The translations under genes and the position numbers were made by a program. Under the pieces are notes generated by a model that was not told the DNA's origin, searched no databases, and worked only from the letters and a program-made list of their open reading frames with translations. Positions 22,580 to 36,200 of a stretch of 64,000 nucleotides of DNA are shown here, one piece after another (the stretch's first letter is position 1; each line of letters begins with the position of its first letter). This DNA is from Taeniopygia guttata. Lineage: Eukaryota > Chordata > Aves > Passeriformes > Estrildidae. The stretch covers positions 1,323,501 to 1,387,500 of the forward strand of contig NC_133060.1 of NCBI RefSeq assembly GCF_048771995.1, written 5' to 3'.

Positions 22580-24015
22580 TCGTTCCCATGGCAACGCCGC
22601 CATCTTGTCCCGCCCCTGTTTCCATAACAACGCCGCCATTTTGTCCCGCCCATATTTCCATGGCAACGCCGCCATTTTGTCCCGCCCCTGTTTCCATAAC
22701 AACGCCGCCATTTTGTCCCGCCCCTGTTTCCATGACAACGCCGCCATTTTGTCCCGCCCCTGTTTCCATAACAACGCCGCCATTTTGTCCCGCCCATATT
22801 TCCATAACAACGCCGCCATTTTGTCCCGCCCCTGTTTCCATAACAACGCCGCCATCTTGCACGTTATCATGACAACGCCGCCATTTTGTCCCGCCCATAT
22901 TTCCATGACAACGCCGCCATCTTGTCCCGCCCCTGTTTCTATAACAACGCCGCCATTTTGTCCCGCCTATATTCCCATGGCAACGCCGCCATTTTGTCCC
23001 GCCTATATTTCCATAACAACGCCGCCATTTTGTCCCGCCTATATTCCCATAACAACGCCGCCATTTTGTCCCGCCCCTGTTTCCATAACAACGCCGCCAT
23101 TTTGTCCCGCCTATATTCCCATAACAACGCCGCCATTTTGTCCCGCCCATGTTTCCATAACAACGCCGCCATTTTGTCCCGCCCATATTCCCATGGCAAC
23201 GCCGCCATTTTGTCCCACCCATATTCCCATGGCAACGCCGCCATTTTGTCCCGCCCCTGTTTCCATGGCAACGCCGCCATCTTGTCCCGCCCATATTCCC
23301 ATGGCAATGCCGCCATTTTGTCCCGCCCATGTTTCCATGACAACGCCGCCATTTTGTCCCGCCCCTGTTTCCATAACAATGCCGCCATTTTGTCCCGCCC
23401 ATTCTCCATGGCAACGCCGCCATTTTATCCCGCCCCCGTTTCTATGGCAACGCCGCCATTTTATCCCGCCCCTGTTTCCATGGCAACGCCGCCATTTTTG
23501 TCCCGCCCCTATTTCCATAACAACGCCGCCATTTTGTCCCGCCCCTGTTTCCATAACAACGCCGCCATTTTGTCCCGCCCCTGTTTCCATAACAACTCCG
23601 CCATTTTGTCCCACCCCTGTTTCCATGACAACGGCGCCATTTTGTCCCGCCCCCATTTCTATGGCAACGCCGCCATCTTGGACGTTATCATGACAACGCC
23701 GCCATTTTGTCCCGCCCCTGTTTCCATGGCAACGCCGCCATTTTGTCCCGCCTATATTCCCATGGCAACGCCGCCATTTTGTCCCGCCCCTGTTTCCATG
23801 GCAACGCCGCCTTCTTGCACGTTATCATGACAACGCCGCCATTTTGTCCCGCCCCTGTTTCCATGGCAACGCCGCCATCTTGCACGTTATCATGACAACA
23901 CCGCCATCTTGTCCCGCCCATATTTACACGGCAACGCCGCCATTTTGTCCCGCCCATATTTCCATGGCAACGCCGCCATCTTGCCCGTTATCATAACAAC
24001 GCCGCCATTTTTTCC
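22580..24015. promoter_or_regulatory. ~41-copy 36-bp array with RFX X-box-like, YY1-like and GC-box-like motifs upstream of ABHD16A
   Basis: The typical unit reads GTTTCCATGGCAACG then CCGCCATTTTGTCCCGCCCC, with a CATAACAAC alternative. Three known motif types are visible in each unit. GTTTCCATGGCAAC differs by one base from the palindromic RFX X-box GTTGCCATGGCAAC. CCGCCATTTTG is the complement of CAAAATGGCGG, the YY1 consensus. CCCGCCC resembles a Sp/KLF GC box. I counted 41 NCCGCCAT-type cores; a minority of units have a CACGTTATCATGACAAC spacer instead. The array stops about 90 bp before the ABHD16A start codon. Regulatory function is inferred from motif content and position only. Confidence 0.75.
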
Positions 24016-24104
24016 CCCGTTCCCATGACAACGCCCCACGCCGCCGCGGCCCCGCCCCGGAAGCGCCGTTTCCCGGTAGCGCCGCCGCTTCCGCCGCCGC
24101 CGTC
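24016..24104 (+). promoter_or_regulatory. ABHD16A proximal promoter / 5' UTR
   Basis: This short CpG-rich stretch carries a GC box (CCCCGCCCC, 24050-24058) overlapping an ETS/GABP-type CCGGAAG (24057-24063), and a second ETS core on the other strand (CTTCCG, 24088-24093). There is no TATA box, typical of a housekeeping promoter. The start codon context is strong (G at -3, G at +4). The transcription start cannot be placed exactly. Confidence 0.6.
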
Positions 24105-24212
24105 ATGGCGAAGCTGCTGAGCTGCGTCCTGGGCCCGCGGCTGTACCGGGTGCACCGGCCCCGCCTGCCCGGGCCGGCGGCGGGCGGGGAGCCCCGGGGG
24201 GAACCGAACTGG
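24105..24212 (+). CDS. ABHD16A: ABHD16A exon 1 (residues 1-36)
   Basis: The exon opens with [14 protein letters not shown] and ends in Trp36 before the donor GTGAGC, phase 0. Residues 15-35 are Pro/Gly/Arg-rich and shorter than in human, accounting for most or all of the 14-residue difference. Confidence 0.95.
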
Positions 24213-27200
24213 GTGAGCCGCGGGGCCGGGGCGGGCTCGGGGCCGGGAGCGGGGCCGGTTCCGGTGTGGGAGCCCCGCGCTGAGCCCCGGTGCCCCCGCA
24301 GGACTCGTACTACCAACCGCGGGGGCTGGAGAAGCACACGGACAGCGTCCTGGCGCTGGTGAGCGCTCCCGCTGCGCTTCCCTTCAATTCCCCCCAATTT
24401 CCTCCATTTCCCCTCCATTTCCCTGAATTTCCCCGAATTTTCCTCAATTTTCCCTGAATTTTCCTCCATTTCCCCTCAGTTTCCCCGAATTTCCTCCATT
24501 TCCCCCGAATTCCCCTGAATTTCCCCTCAGTTTCCCCCAATTCCCTCCATTTCCCCTCAATTTCCCCCAGTTTTCCCCCAATTTCCTCCATTTCCCCTCC
24601 ATTTCCCCGAATTTCCTCGAATTTTCCTCAATTTTCCCTGAATTTTCCTCCATTTCCCCTCAATTTCCCCTGAATTCCCCCGAATTTTCCTCAATTCCCC
24701 TGAATTTCCCCCAATTTCCTCGAATTTTCCTTAATTTTCCTCCATTTCCCCTCAATTTCCCCCAATTTCCTCCATTTCCCCTCCATTTCCCCCAGTTCCC
24801 TCCATTTCCCCTCCATTTCCCTGAATTTCCCCGAATTTCCTCAATTTCCCCTCTATTTCCCCGAATTTCCCCGAATTTCCTCCATTTCCCCTCCATTTCC
24901 CCTGAATTCCCCTGAATTTCCCCCAATTTCCTCCATTTCCCCTCAATTTCACCCAATTTTCCTCCATTTCCCCTCCATTTCCCCGAATTTTCCTCCATTT
25001 TCCCTCCATTTCCCCCAATTTCCCCCGAATTTTCCTCAATTCCCCCAATTTCCTCCATTTCCCCTCCATTTCCCCCAATTTCCTCCATTTCCCCTCAATT
25101 TCCCTGAATTTCCTCAAATTTTCCTCCATTTCCCCTGAATTTCCCTGAATTTCCCCTCAATTTCCCTGAATTTCCCCGAATTTTCCTCCATTTCCCCTCA
25201 ATTTCCCCCAATTTCCCCCGAATTTTCCTCAGTTCCCCCCAATTCCCTCCATTTCCCCTCAGTTTCACCCAATTTTCCTCCATTTCCCCTCAATTTCCCT
25301 GAATTTCCCCCGAATTTTCCTCAGTTCCCCTGAATTTTCCTCAATTTCCCCCAATTTCCTCCATTTCCCCTCAATTTCCCCCGAATTTTCCTCAGTTCCC
25401 CCCAATTTCCTCCATTTCCCCTCAATTTCCCTCCATTTCCACCAATTTCCTCCATTTCCCCTCAATTTCCCCGAATTTCCTGCATTTCCCCCAATTTTCT
25501 CCATTTCCCCTGAATTTCCCTGAATTTCCTCGAATTTTTCTCAATTTCCCCCAAATTTCCCCTGAATTCCCCCAATTTCCCCCAAATATCCCAAATTTTC
25601 TCCTAAATTCCCCCAATTTTCCCCTAAATTCCCCCAATTTTCCCCTAAATTCCCCCAATTTTCCCCTGAATCCCCCCAAATCCCCCAAATATCCCAAATT
25701 TTCCCCTAAATTCCCCCAATTTCCCCCAATTTCCCCCGAATATCTCTGATTTTCCCCCAATTTTCCCCTAAATTCCCCCAATTTCCCCCTAAATCCCCCC
25801 AAATACCCCAAATTTCCACTAAATCCCCCCAATTTTCCCCTGAATCCCCCCAATTTCCCCCGAATATCTCTGATTTTCCCCAATTTTCCCCTGAATTTCC
25901 ACCAAATTTCCCCCAAATCCCCCCAAATTCCCCCTGAATCCCCCCAATTTCCCCCAAATATCCCAAAATTTCCCCGAATTCCCCTAAATTCCCTCAAATT
26001 TCCCCTAAATTCCCCCAATTTTCCCCTGAATTCCCCCAAATTTCCCCTAAATTCCCCCAAATTTCCCCTAAATTCCTCCAATTTCCCCCTGAATTCCCCC
26101 AAATTTCCCCCAATTTTCTCCTAAATTCCCCCAATTTCCCCTGAATATCTCTGATTTTCCCCAATTTTCCCCCAAATTCCCCCAATTTTCCCCTCAAATT
26201 TCCCCCAATTTTCCCCTAAATTCCCCCAATTTTCCCCCTAAATCCCCCAAATTCCCCAAATTTCCCTTAAATCCCCCCAATTTCCCCCAAATCCCCCCCA
26301 ATTTCCCCCGAATATCCCAAATTTTCCTCAAATTTCCCCTAAATTCCCCCAATTTTCCCCTGAATTCCCCCAAATTTCCCCCAAATTCCCACAAATACCC
26401 CAAATTCCCGCAAATCCCCCCCAATTTCTCCCAAATATCCCAAATTCCCGCAAATCCCCCCCAATTTCCCCTAAATCCCCCCAATTTCCCCCAATTTTCC
26501 CCTGAATTCCCCCAAATTTCCCCCAAATCCCCCCAAATTCCCCCTGAATCCCCCCAATTTCCCCCAAATATCCCAAATTTTCCCCTGAATTCCCCTAAAT
26601 TCCCTCAAATTTCCCCTAAATTCCCCCAATTTTCACCTAAATTCCCCCATTTCCCCTAAATTCCCCCAAATCCCCCAAATATCCCAAATTTTCCCCTGAA
26701 TTCCCCCAAATTCCCCCTCAATTCCCCCAAATTTCCCCTAAATCCGCCCAATTTCCCCCAAATATCCCAAATTTTCCCCTGAATTCCCCTAAATTTCCTC
26801 AAATTTCCCCTAAATTCCTCCAAATATCCCAAATTTTCCCCTAAATCCCCCCCAATTTCCCCAATTTTCCCCTGAATTCCCCCAAATTTCCCCCTGAATC
26901 CCCCCAAATTTCCCCCAAATCCCCCCAAATCCCCCCAAATTTTCCCCAAAATCCCCCAAATCCCCCCAAATCCCGTGGGGGGTCCCGCAGGCCTCGGTGC
27001 TCTGGTCCATCTCGTGCTACGCCTCTCCCCTGGCGCTGCTCTACCTGTACCGGAAAGGTGAGACGGGATTTGGGGATTTGGGGGGATTTGGGGGAGTTTT
27101 GGGGGATTTGGGGGATTTGGGGGGATTTGGGGGGATTTGGGGGGATTTGGGGGGATTTGGGGGGGATTTGGGGGATTTAGGGGGGGATTTGGGGGGATTT

Positions 27201-30200
27201 GGGGGTTTTGGGGGGATTTGGGGGGGGGTTTGGGTAAATTTGGGGGGAATTTGGGGGGATTTGGGGGGATTTTTGGGTGTTTTTGGGGGGATTTTGGGGG
27301 GATTTGGGGGATTTGGGGGGATTTGGGGGGGATTTCATGAGGATTTGGGGGGATTTGGGGGGATTTTGAGGGGATTTGGGGCAGATTTGGGGGGGTTTGG
27401 AGGGGATATGGGGGAGTTTTGTGGGGCAGATTTGGGGTGGGTTTGGGGGGAATTTTGGGGATTTGGGGGAATTCGGGGAGATTTGAGGCAATTTGGGGTT
27501 ATTTTTGGGCTGTTTCTTGGTTATTTTTGGGTTATTTTTGGGGTTTTTTTGGGCTGTTTTGGGCTGTTTTGGGTTATTTTTGGGCTGTTTTGGGAGGATT
27601 TTTAGGGATTATTTTGGGTTATTTATGGGTTACTTTTGGGGTATTTTTGGGTTATTTCTGGGTTATTTTTTGGGCTGATTTGGGGCTATATTTTGGGTTA
27701 TTTCTGGGTTATTTCTGGGCTATTTCTGGGTTATTTTTGTGCCATTTTTGTGCCATTTCTGTGCCATTTCTGTGCCATTTTTGTGCCATTTTTCCCCATT
27801 TCTCCCCCCAGGCCTGCTGACCATGTCCCGCGTGGTTCGGGGTTGTTTTGGGGGTCATTTTTGGGGGTTATTTTTGGGGTTATTTTTGGGCTTATTTTTG
27901 GGCTTATTTTTGGGCTTTTTTCTGGGTTATTTTTGGGTTATTTTTGGAGTTATTTTTGGGTTATTTTTGGGCTGGTTTGGGAGGATTTTTAGGGATTGTA
28001 TTGGGCTGTTTCTGGGTTATTTCTGGGCAGTTTCTGGGTTATTTCTGGGCTGTTTCTGGGTTATTTTTGGGTTATTTTTGGGGTTATTTCTGGGCTGATT
28101 TGGGCTATATTTTGGGTTATTTCTGGGCTGTTTCTGGGTTATTTCTGGGTTATTTTTGGGCTAATTTGGGCTATATTTTGGGTTATTTCTGGGCAGTTTC
28201 TGGGTTATTTCTGGGCTGTTTCTGGGCTATTTTTGGGCTGTTTTGGGAGGATTTTTAGGGATTATTTTGGGTTATTTCTGGGTTATTTTTGGGCTGATTT
28301 GGGCTATATTTTGGGCTATTTTTGGGTTACTTTTGGGCTGATTTGAGCTATATTTTGGGCAGTTTCTGGGTTATTTCTGGGCAGTTTCTGGGTTATTTCT
28401 GGGCTGTTTCTGGGTTATTTTTGGGTTATTTTTGGGGTTTTTTTTGGGCTGTTTTGAGTTATTTTTGGGGTTATTTTTGGGCAGTTTCTGGGTTATTTCT
28501 GGGCAGTTTCTGTGTTATTTTTGAGCTGATTTGGGCTATATTTTGGGTTATTTCTGGGTTATTTCTGGGCAGTTTCTGGGCTATTTTTGAGCTGTTTTGG
28601 GAGGATTTTTAGGGATTATTTTGGGTTATTTTACGGATTATTTTGGGTTATTTCTGGGTTATTTCTGGGCAGTTTCTGGGCTGTTTCTGGGCTATTTTTG
28701 GATTATTTTTGTGCCGTTTTTGGGTCATTTTTGGATGATTTTTGTGCCATTTCTCCCCAGGCCTGCTGACCATGTCCCGCGTGGTGCCCCTGTCCCACTG
28801 CGCCGCCACCCTGGGGCTGCTGCTGGCGGGGGTCGCGTGCCTGCGAGGTCAGGGGGGATTTTGGGGGTCCCACAGATTTTTGGGGGACCCCCAGGACCCC
28901 CCAAAAATGGTTTTGTGCCCCCCAACCCCAGGGCTGGGCCGCTGGAGCAACCCCCAGTACGTGGAGTTCATCGCCGCGCTGGAGGAGAGTCACCGCTCGG
29001 ACAGCGCCGAGAGCAGGGTGGGGTGGGATTTTGGGGGGATTTGGGGGGATTTGGGTGGGATTTTGGGGGATTTGGGGGGATTTGGGGGAGATTTGGGGCG
29101 ATTTGGGGGAGATTTAGGGGTGATATTGGGGGGATTTGGGGGTTTTGGGTGGGATTTTGGGGGATTTGGGGCGGATTTGGGGGGGATTTTGGGGGGATTT
29201 GGGGGGATTTTGGGGCTTTGGGGGGGATTTTGGGGTGATTTGGGGGGATTTGGGGGGGATTTGGGGGGATTTGGGGGGGATTTGGGGGGATTTTGGGGGG
29301 ATTTGGGGGGATTTGGGGGGGATTTGGGGCGATTTGGGGGAGATTTAGGGGTGATATTGGGGGGATTTGGGGGTTTTGGGTGGGATTTTGGGGGATTTGG
29401 GGCGGATTTGGGGGGGATTTTGGGGGGATTTGGGGGGATTTTGGGGCTTTGGGGGGGATTTTGGGGTGATTTGGGGGGATTTGGGGGGGATTTGGGGGGA
29501 TTTGGGGGGGATTTGGGGGGATTTTGGGGGGATTTGGGGGGATTTGGGGGGGATTTGGGGGGATTTGGGGGGGATTTGGGGGGATTTTGGGGAGATTTGG
29601 GGTGATTTGGGGGGGATTTGGGGGGGATTTGGGGGGATTTTGGGGTGATTTGGGGTGATTTTGGGTAAAATGGGGTGATTTTGGGAGATTTGGAGTGATT
29701 TTGGGTAAAATGGGGTGATTTTGGGTGATTTTGGAGAAATTAAGGGGGATTTGGGGGGGATTTGGGGTGATTTGGGGTGATTTTGGAGCATTATGGGGAG
29801 ATTTGGGGACATTTTAGGGAGATTTTGGGGTGATTTTGGGTAAAATGGGGAGATTTCGGGGCATTTGGGGGGATTTGGGGAGATTTTGGGGAGGTTTTCG
29901 GTGGGATTTGGGGGTTTTAGGGGGGTTTTGGGTGGGATTTTGAGGGGATTTGGGGGATTTTGGGGGGGATTTGGGGATTTTGGGTGGGATTTGGGGGGAT
30001 TTTGGGGTGATTTGGGTGGGATTTGAGGGGATTTTGGGAGATTTTGGGAGATTTGCGACCAAATGGGGAGATTTTGGGAAGATTTGGGGTGATTTTGGGG
30101 AGATATGGGGTGATTTTGGGGATATTTGGGGTGATTTTGGGGAGATTTTGGGTGATTTTGGGGCATTCTCGGGAGATTCTGAGGAGATTATGGGGAGAAT

Positions 30201-33200
30201 TTAAGGCATTTTAGGAGATTTTTGGGTGATTTGGGGAAATTTTGGGAGATTTCGGGTGATTTTGGGGCATTCTGGGGAGATTTTGGGTGATTTTGGGAGA
30301 TTTGGGGTGATTTTGGGGATATTTTGGGCAAAATTGGGAGATTTTGGGGAGATTTGGGGAGATTTTGAGAGATTTTGGGAGATTTTGGGCAAAATGGGGA
30401 GATTTTGGGGAAATTTTGGGAGATTTCGGGTGATTTTGGGGCATTCTGGGGAGATTTGGGGTGATTTTGGGGAGATTTGGGGTGATTTTGGGAGATTTGG
30501 GGACAATTTTGGGGAGATTTTGGGGACGTTTCCGGGACTTTTTTGGGAATGTTCTGGGGAATTTTGGGGGGGATTTTGGGGAGATTTTGGGGACAATTTT
30601 GGGGACATTTTGGGGACATTTTGGGGACAATTTTGGGAAGATTTTGGGGACATTTTGGGGACATTTTGGGACATTTTCCCCAGCGGAAACTCGGCCTCTA
30701 CACCTTCGACTTCCGCAGTTGGCCCGTGGATTTCCGCTGGGACAGCGCCGGCCCCGCCTGGTCAGGGACCCCAAAATCCCCCCGGGACCCCCAAAAACAC
30801 CCCTGGGACCCCCAAAATCCCCCCTGGGACCCCCAAAATCCTCCATGGGACCCCCAAAATCCCCCCTGGGACCCCCAAAATCCCCCCTGGGACCCCCAAA
30901 AACCCCCCTGGGACCCCCAAAATCCCCCCGGGACCCCCAAAATCCCCCAAAAAACCTCCCCAAAATCCTCCCAGGGACCCAAAAAACCCCCCTGGGACCC
31001 CCAAAATCCTCCCCGGGACCCCCAAAATCCTCCATGGGACCCCCCAAACCCCCCCAGGACACCCCAAACCCCCCCAGGACCCCCCAAAAACCCTCTGGGA
31101 TCCCCCAAAAGCCATCCAGGACCCCCAAACTCCTCCCAGGACCCCCCAAAACCCACCCAGGACACCCCAAACTCCCCCTGGGACACCCCAAAACCCCCCT
31201 GGGACCCCCCAAAACCCCCCTGGGGACCCCCAAATTCCCCCTGGGACCCCCCAAATTCCCCCCAAACCCCCCCCAGGACCCCCCAAACCCCCCCCAAGAC
31301 CCCCCAAAACCCCCCCAGGACCCCCCAAACCCCCCCAGGACCCCCCAGGACCCCCCAAATTTCCCCCAAATCCCCCCTGGGACACCCCAAACCCCCCCAG
31401 GACCCCCCAAAACCCTCCTGGGACACCCCAAAACCCACCGAGGACCCCCCAAATCCCCCCTGGGATCCCCCAAATCCCCTTCAAACCCACCTGGGGACCC
31501 CCAAAACCCCCCCAGGATCCCCCAAATTCTCCCCTAACTCCCCCCAGGAACCCCCAAAATCCCTCTGGGACCCCCCAAAACCCCCCCAGGACCCCCCAAA
31601 CCCCTTCCAGGACCCCCCAAAACCCCCCCAGGACCCCCTAAATTTCCCCCAAACCCCCCCTGGGACACCCCAAACCCCCCCAGGACCCCCCAAACCCCCC
31701 CTGAGACCCCCCCAAACCCCCCCTGGGACCCCCGAAATTCCCCCCAAACCCACCTGGGGACCCCCAAACCCCCCCCAGGACCCCCTAAATTTCCCCCAAA
31801 CCCCCCAAACCTCCCCCAAATCCCCTCCAAACCCCCCCCAGGACCCCCAAACCCCACTGGGACCCCCCCAAATCCCCTCCTAACCCACCTGGGGACCCCC
31901 AAACTCCCCCCAGGACCCCCCAAACCCCCCCCAGGACCCCCCAAATCCCCTCCAAACCCACCTGGGGACCCCCCAAACCTCCCTGGGACCCCACAAAATC
32001 CCCCTGGGACCCCCCAAGACCCCCCCAGGACCCCCCAAATCCCCCCCAAGACCCCCCAAAACCCCTCCAGGACCCCCCAAACCCCCTCCAGGACCCCCCA
32101 AACCCCCCCAGGACCCCCCAAAATCCTCCCTGGGACCCCCAAAACCCCCCCAAACTCCCCCCAGGACCCCCAAAACCCCTCCAAGACCCCTCCAGGACCC
32201 CCCAAACCCCACCTGGGACCCCCGAAACCCCCCCCAGGACCCCCCAAATTCCCCCCAAACCCCCCTGGGACCCCCCAAACCCCCCCAGGACCCCCTAAAT
32301 TCCCCCCAAATCCCCTCCAGACCCCCCCAGGACCCCCCCAAACCCCCCCAGGACCCCCCAAAATCCTCAGCCCCCCCCCCCAATTCCGTTCCAGGGGCGG
32401 CTCTCGGGCGGTCCCGCTGCTCCCGACCCCAAAGCGGCCCCGGGGGGGGTCCCGGGGGGTCCTGGGGACGCTCCGGAAGGTTCCGTGCGCCCTGGCCAGG
32501 TGGGCGGGGCCTGAATGGGTGTGGCCGGGAGGGGGCGGGGCTTGGGGAAAGGGCGTGGCCTGAAAGGGTGTGGTCAGGTGGGGGGAGGTGACCCTGGAAC
32601 CCCAAAAGTGACCCCAAAAGTGACCCCAAAACTGACCCCAAATGTGACCCCAAAAGTGACCCCAGGACCCCAAAAGTGACCCCAGAAGTGACCCCAGGAC
32701 CCCAAAATTGACCCCAGAAGTGACCCCAGGACCCCAAAACCGACCCAAAAAGTGACTCCAGGACCCCAAAAGTGACCCCGGGAACCCAAAACTGACCCCA
32801 AAAGTGACCCTGGGACCCCAAAAGTGACCCCAAAAGCGACCCTCTGACCCCAAAAGTGACCCCAGGACCCCAAAAGTGACCCCAGGACCCCAAATCTGAC
32901 CCCAAAAGTGACCCTGGAACCCCAAAAGTGCCCCCAGGACCCCAAAAGTGACCCCAGGACCCCAAAATTGACCCAGAGACTCCAAATCTGACCCCAAAAG
33001 TGACCCTGAAACCCCAAAAGTGGCCCCAAGACCCCATAAGTGACCCCAAAAATGACCCCAAAAGTGACCCTGGGACCCCAAAAGTGACCCCAAGAGTGAC
33101 CCTCTGACCCCAACAGTGACCCCAAAAGTAGCCCTGGGACCCCAAAAGTGACCCTGGGACCCCAAAAGTGACCCCGGGACCCCAAAAGTGACCCTGGGAC

Positions 33201-36200
33201 CCCAAAAGTGACCCCGGGACCCCAAAAGTGACCCTGGGACCCCAGAAATGACCCCAAAAGTGACCCCAGGACCCCAAAATTGACCCCAAGAGTGACCCCA
33301 GGACCCCAAAAGTGACCCCAGGACCCCAAAAGTGACCCCAAGAGTGACCCCAGGACCCCAAAACTGACCCCAGGACCCCAAAATTGACCCCAAAAGTGAC
33401 CCCAGAACCCCAAAAGTGACCCTGAAAGTGACTCCGGGACCCCAAAGGTGACCCTGGAACCCCAAAAATGACCCTGGGACCCCAAAAGTGACCCCAAAAC
33501 TGACCCCAAAAGTGACCCCGGGACCCCAAAAGTGACCCCAAGACCCCAAAAGTGACCCCAAAAGTGACCCTGTGACCCCAAAAGTGACCCCAAAAGTGAC
33601 CCCAAAATGACCTCTGCCCCCAGGCTGCTCCTGGCCCACACCATCGGCCGCCGGATGCTGTTCCCGGGCTCGGTGCGGCTGCTGCAGAGAGCGCTGCTGC
33701 CCGCCCTGCTGCAGGGCCAGGCCCGCCTGGTGGAGCAGGTGAGAGCCCCAAAACACCCCGAATTTATCCCAAAATATCCCCCAAAATATCCCTGAAAATA
33801 TCCCAAAAATATCCCGAAATATTCCTGAGATATTCATAAAAATATTCCAAAATATCCCTGAAATTCCCCACCCAGCCCCGCCCTGCTGCAGGGCCAGGCC
33901 CGCCTGGTGGAGCAGGTGAGAGCCCCAAAACACCCCGAATTTATCCCAAAATTCATCCCAAAATATCCCCCAAAATATCTCTGAGATAGCCCAAAGTATA
34001 CCTGAGATATTCCAAAATATTCCCCAAAATATCCCAAAATATCCCTGAAATTCCCCCCCCAGCCCCGCCCTGCTGCAGGGCCAGGCCCGCCTGGTGGAGC
34101 AGGTGAGAGCCCCAAAATATCCTAAATTTATCCCAAAATATCCCCCAAAATATCCCTGAAAATATCTCTGAGATATCCCAAAGTATACCTGAGATATTCC
34201 AAAATATTCCCCAAAATATCCCTGAAATTCCCCCCCCAGCCCCGCCCTGCTGCAGGGCCAGGCCCGCCTGGTGGAGCAGGTGAGAGCCCCAAAATACCCC
34301 GAATTTATCCCAAAATTCATCCCAAAATATCCCTGAAAATATCTCTGAGATAGCCCAAAGTATTCCTGAGATATCCCAAAATATTCCCCAAAATATCCCT
34401 GAAATTCCCCCCCCAGCCCCGCCCTGCTGCAGGGCCAGGCCCGCCTGGTGGAGCAGGTGAGAGCCCCAAAACACCCCAAATTTACCCCAAAATATCCCTG
34501 AAATATTCCCCAAAATATCCCAAAAATATTCCAAAGTATTCATGAAATATCCCAAAATATCCCTGAAATTCCCCCCCCAGCCCCGCCCTGCTGCAGGGCC
34601 AGGCCCGCCTGGTGGAGCAGGTGAGAGCCCCAAAATATCCTAAATTCATCCCAAAATATCCCTGAAATATTCCCCAAAATATCTCTGAGATATCCCAAAG
34701 TATCTCTGAGATATTCCAAAATATTCCCCAAAATATCCCTGAAATTCCCCCCCCAGCCCCGCCCTGCTGCAGGGCCAGGCCCGCCTGGTGGAGCAGGTGA
34801 GAGCCCCAAAACACCCCAAATTTACCCCAAAATAATCCCCAAAATATCCCCCAAAATATCTCTGAGATAGCCCGAAATATACCTGAGATATCCCAAAATA
34901 TTCCCCAAAATATCCCTGAAATTCCCACCCAGCCCCGCCCTGCTGCAGGGCCAGGCCCGGCTGGTGGAGCAGGTGAGAGCCCCAAAACACCCTAAATTCA
35001 TCCCAAAATATCCCCCAAAATATCCCCCAAAATATCCCAAAAATATCCCAAAGTATTCATGAAATATTCCTGAAAATATCCCAAAATATCCCTGAAATTC
35101 CCCCCCCAGCCCCGCCCTGCTGCAGGGCCAGGCCCGGCTGGTGGAGCAGGTGAGAGCCCCAAAATACCCCGAATTTATCCCAAAATATCCCTGAAATATT
35201 CCCCAAAATATCTCTGAGATAGCCCAAAGTATTCATGAGATATTCCAAAATATTCCCCAAAATATCCCTGAAATTCCCACCCAGCCCCGCCCTGCTGCAG
35301 GGCCAGGCCCGGCTGGTGGAGCAGGTGAGAGCCCCAAAATATCCCAAATTCATCCCAAAATTCATCCCAAAATATCCCTGAAAATATCCCAGAAATATCC
35401 CGAAATATCCCTGAGATATTCCAAAATATTCCCCAAAATATCCCTGAAATTCCCACCCAGCCCCGCCCTGCTGCAGGGCCAGGCCCGCCTGGTGGAGCAG
35501 GTGAGAGCCCCAAAATATCCTAAATTCATCCCAAAATATCCCTGAAATATTCCCCAAAATATCTCTGAAATATCCCGAAATATACCTGAGATATTCCTGA
35601 AAATATCCCAAAATATCCCTGAAATTCCCCCCCAGCCCCGTCCTGCTGCAGGGCCAGGCCCGCCTGGTGGAGCAGGTGAGAGCCCCAAAACATCCTAAAT
35701 TCACCCCAAAATATCCCTGAAATATTCCCCAAAATATCTCTGAAATATCCTGAAATATTCCCCAAAATATCCCTGAGATATCCCAAAGTATACCTGAAAT
35801 AGCCCTTAAAATATCCCTGAAATATCACAAAACAGTCCCCAAAATATCCATGAAATATCCCAAAATAGTCATGAAAATATCCCAAAATATCCCCCAAAAT
35901 ATCTCTGAAATATCCCGAAATATCCCCCAAAATATCCCTGAGATATTCCAAAATATTCCCCAAAATATCCCTGAAATTCCCACCCAGCCCCGCCCTGCTG
36001 CAGGGCCAGGCCCGCCTGGTGGAGCAGGTGAGAGCCCCAAAATATCCTGAATTCATCCCAAAATATCCCTGAAATATTCCCCAAAATATCCCAAAAATAT
36101 CCCAAAGTATTCATGAAATATTCCAAAATATTCCCCAAAATATCCCTGAAATTCCCCACCCAGCCCCGCCCTGCTGCAGGGCCAGGCCCGGCTGGTGGAG

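Noticed and set aside
22179..23423. Open frames reading GGTKWRRCHGN or HNNAAILSRPC repeats
   Set aside because: The 36-bp unit is a multiple of three and lacks stops, so every frame stays open. The motif content explains the conservation better than coding.
22580..24015. CRISPR-like regular array
   Set aside because: The units are contiguous with no unique spacers, and the context is a vertebrate promoter.
20702..24104. LY6G5B or LY6G5C between CSNK2B and ABHD16A
   Set aside because: No Ly6/uPAR cysteine pattern or signal peptide is found on either strand; the interval is repeats plus 240 bp of unique sequence.
31534..34479. 981-codon open frame on the - strand
   Set aside because: It runs antisense through ABHD16A exons 7 and 8 and three different repeat families; no protein family resemblance.
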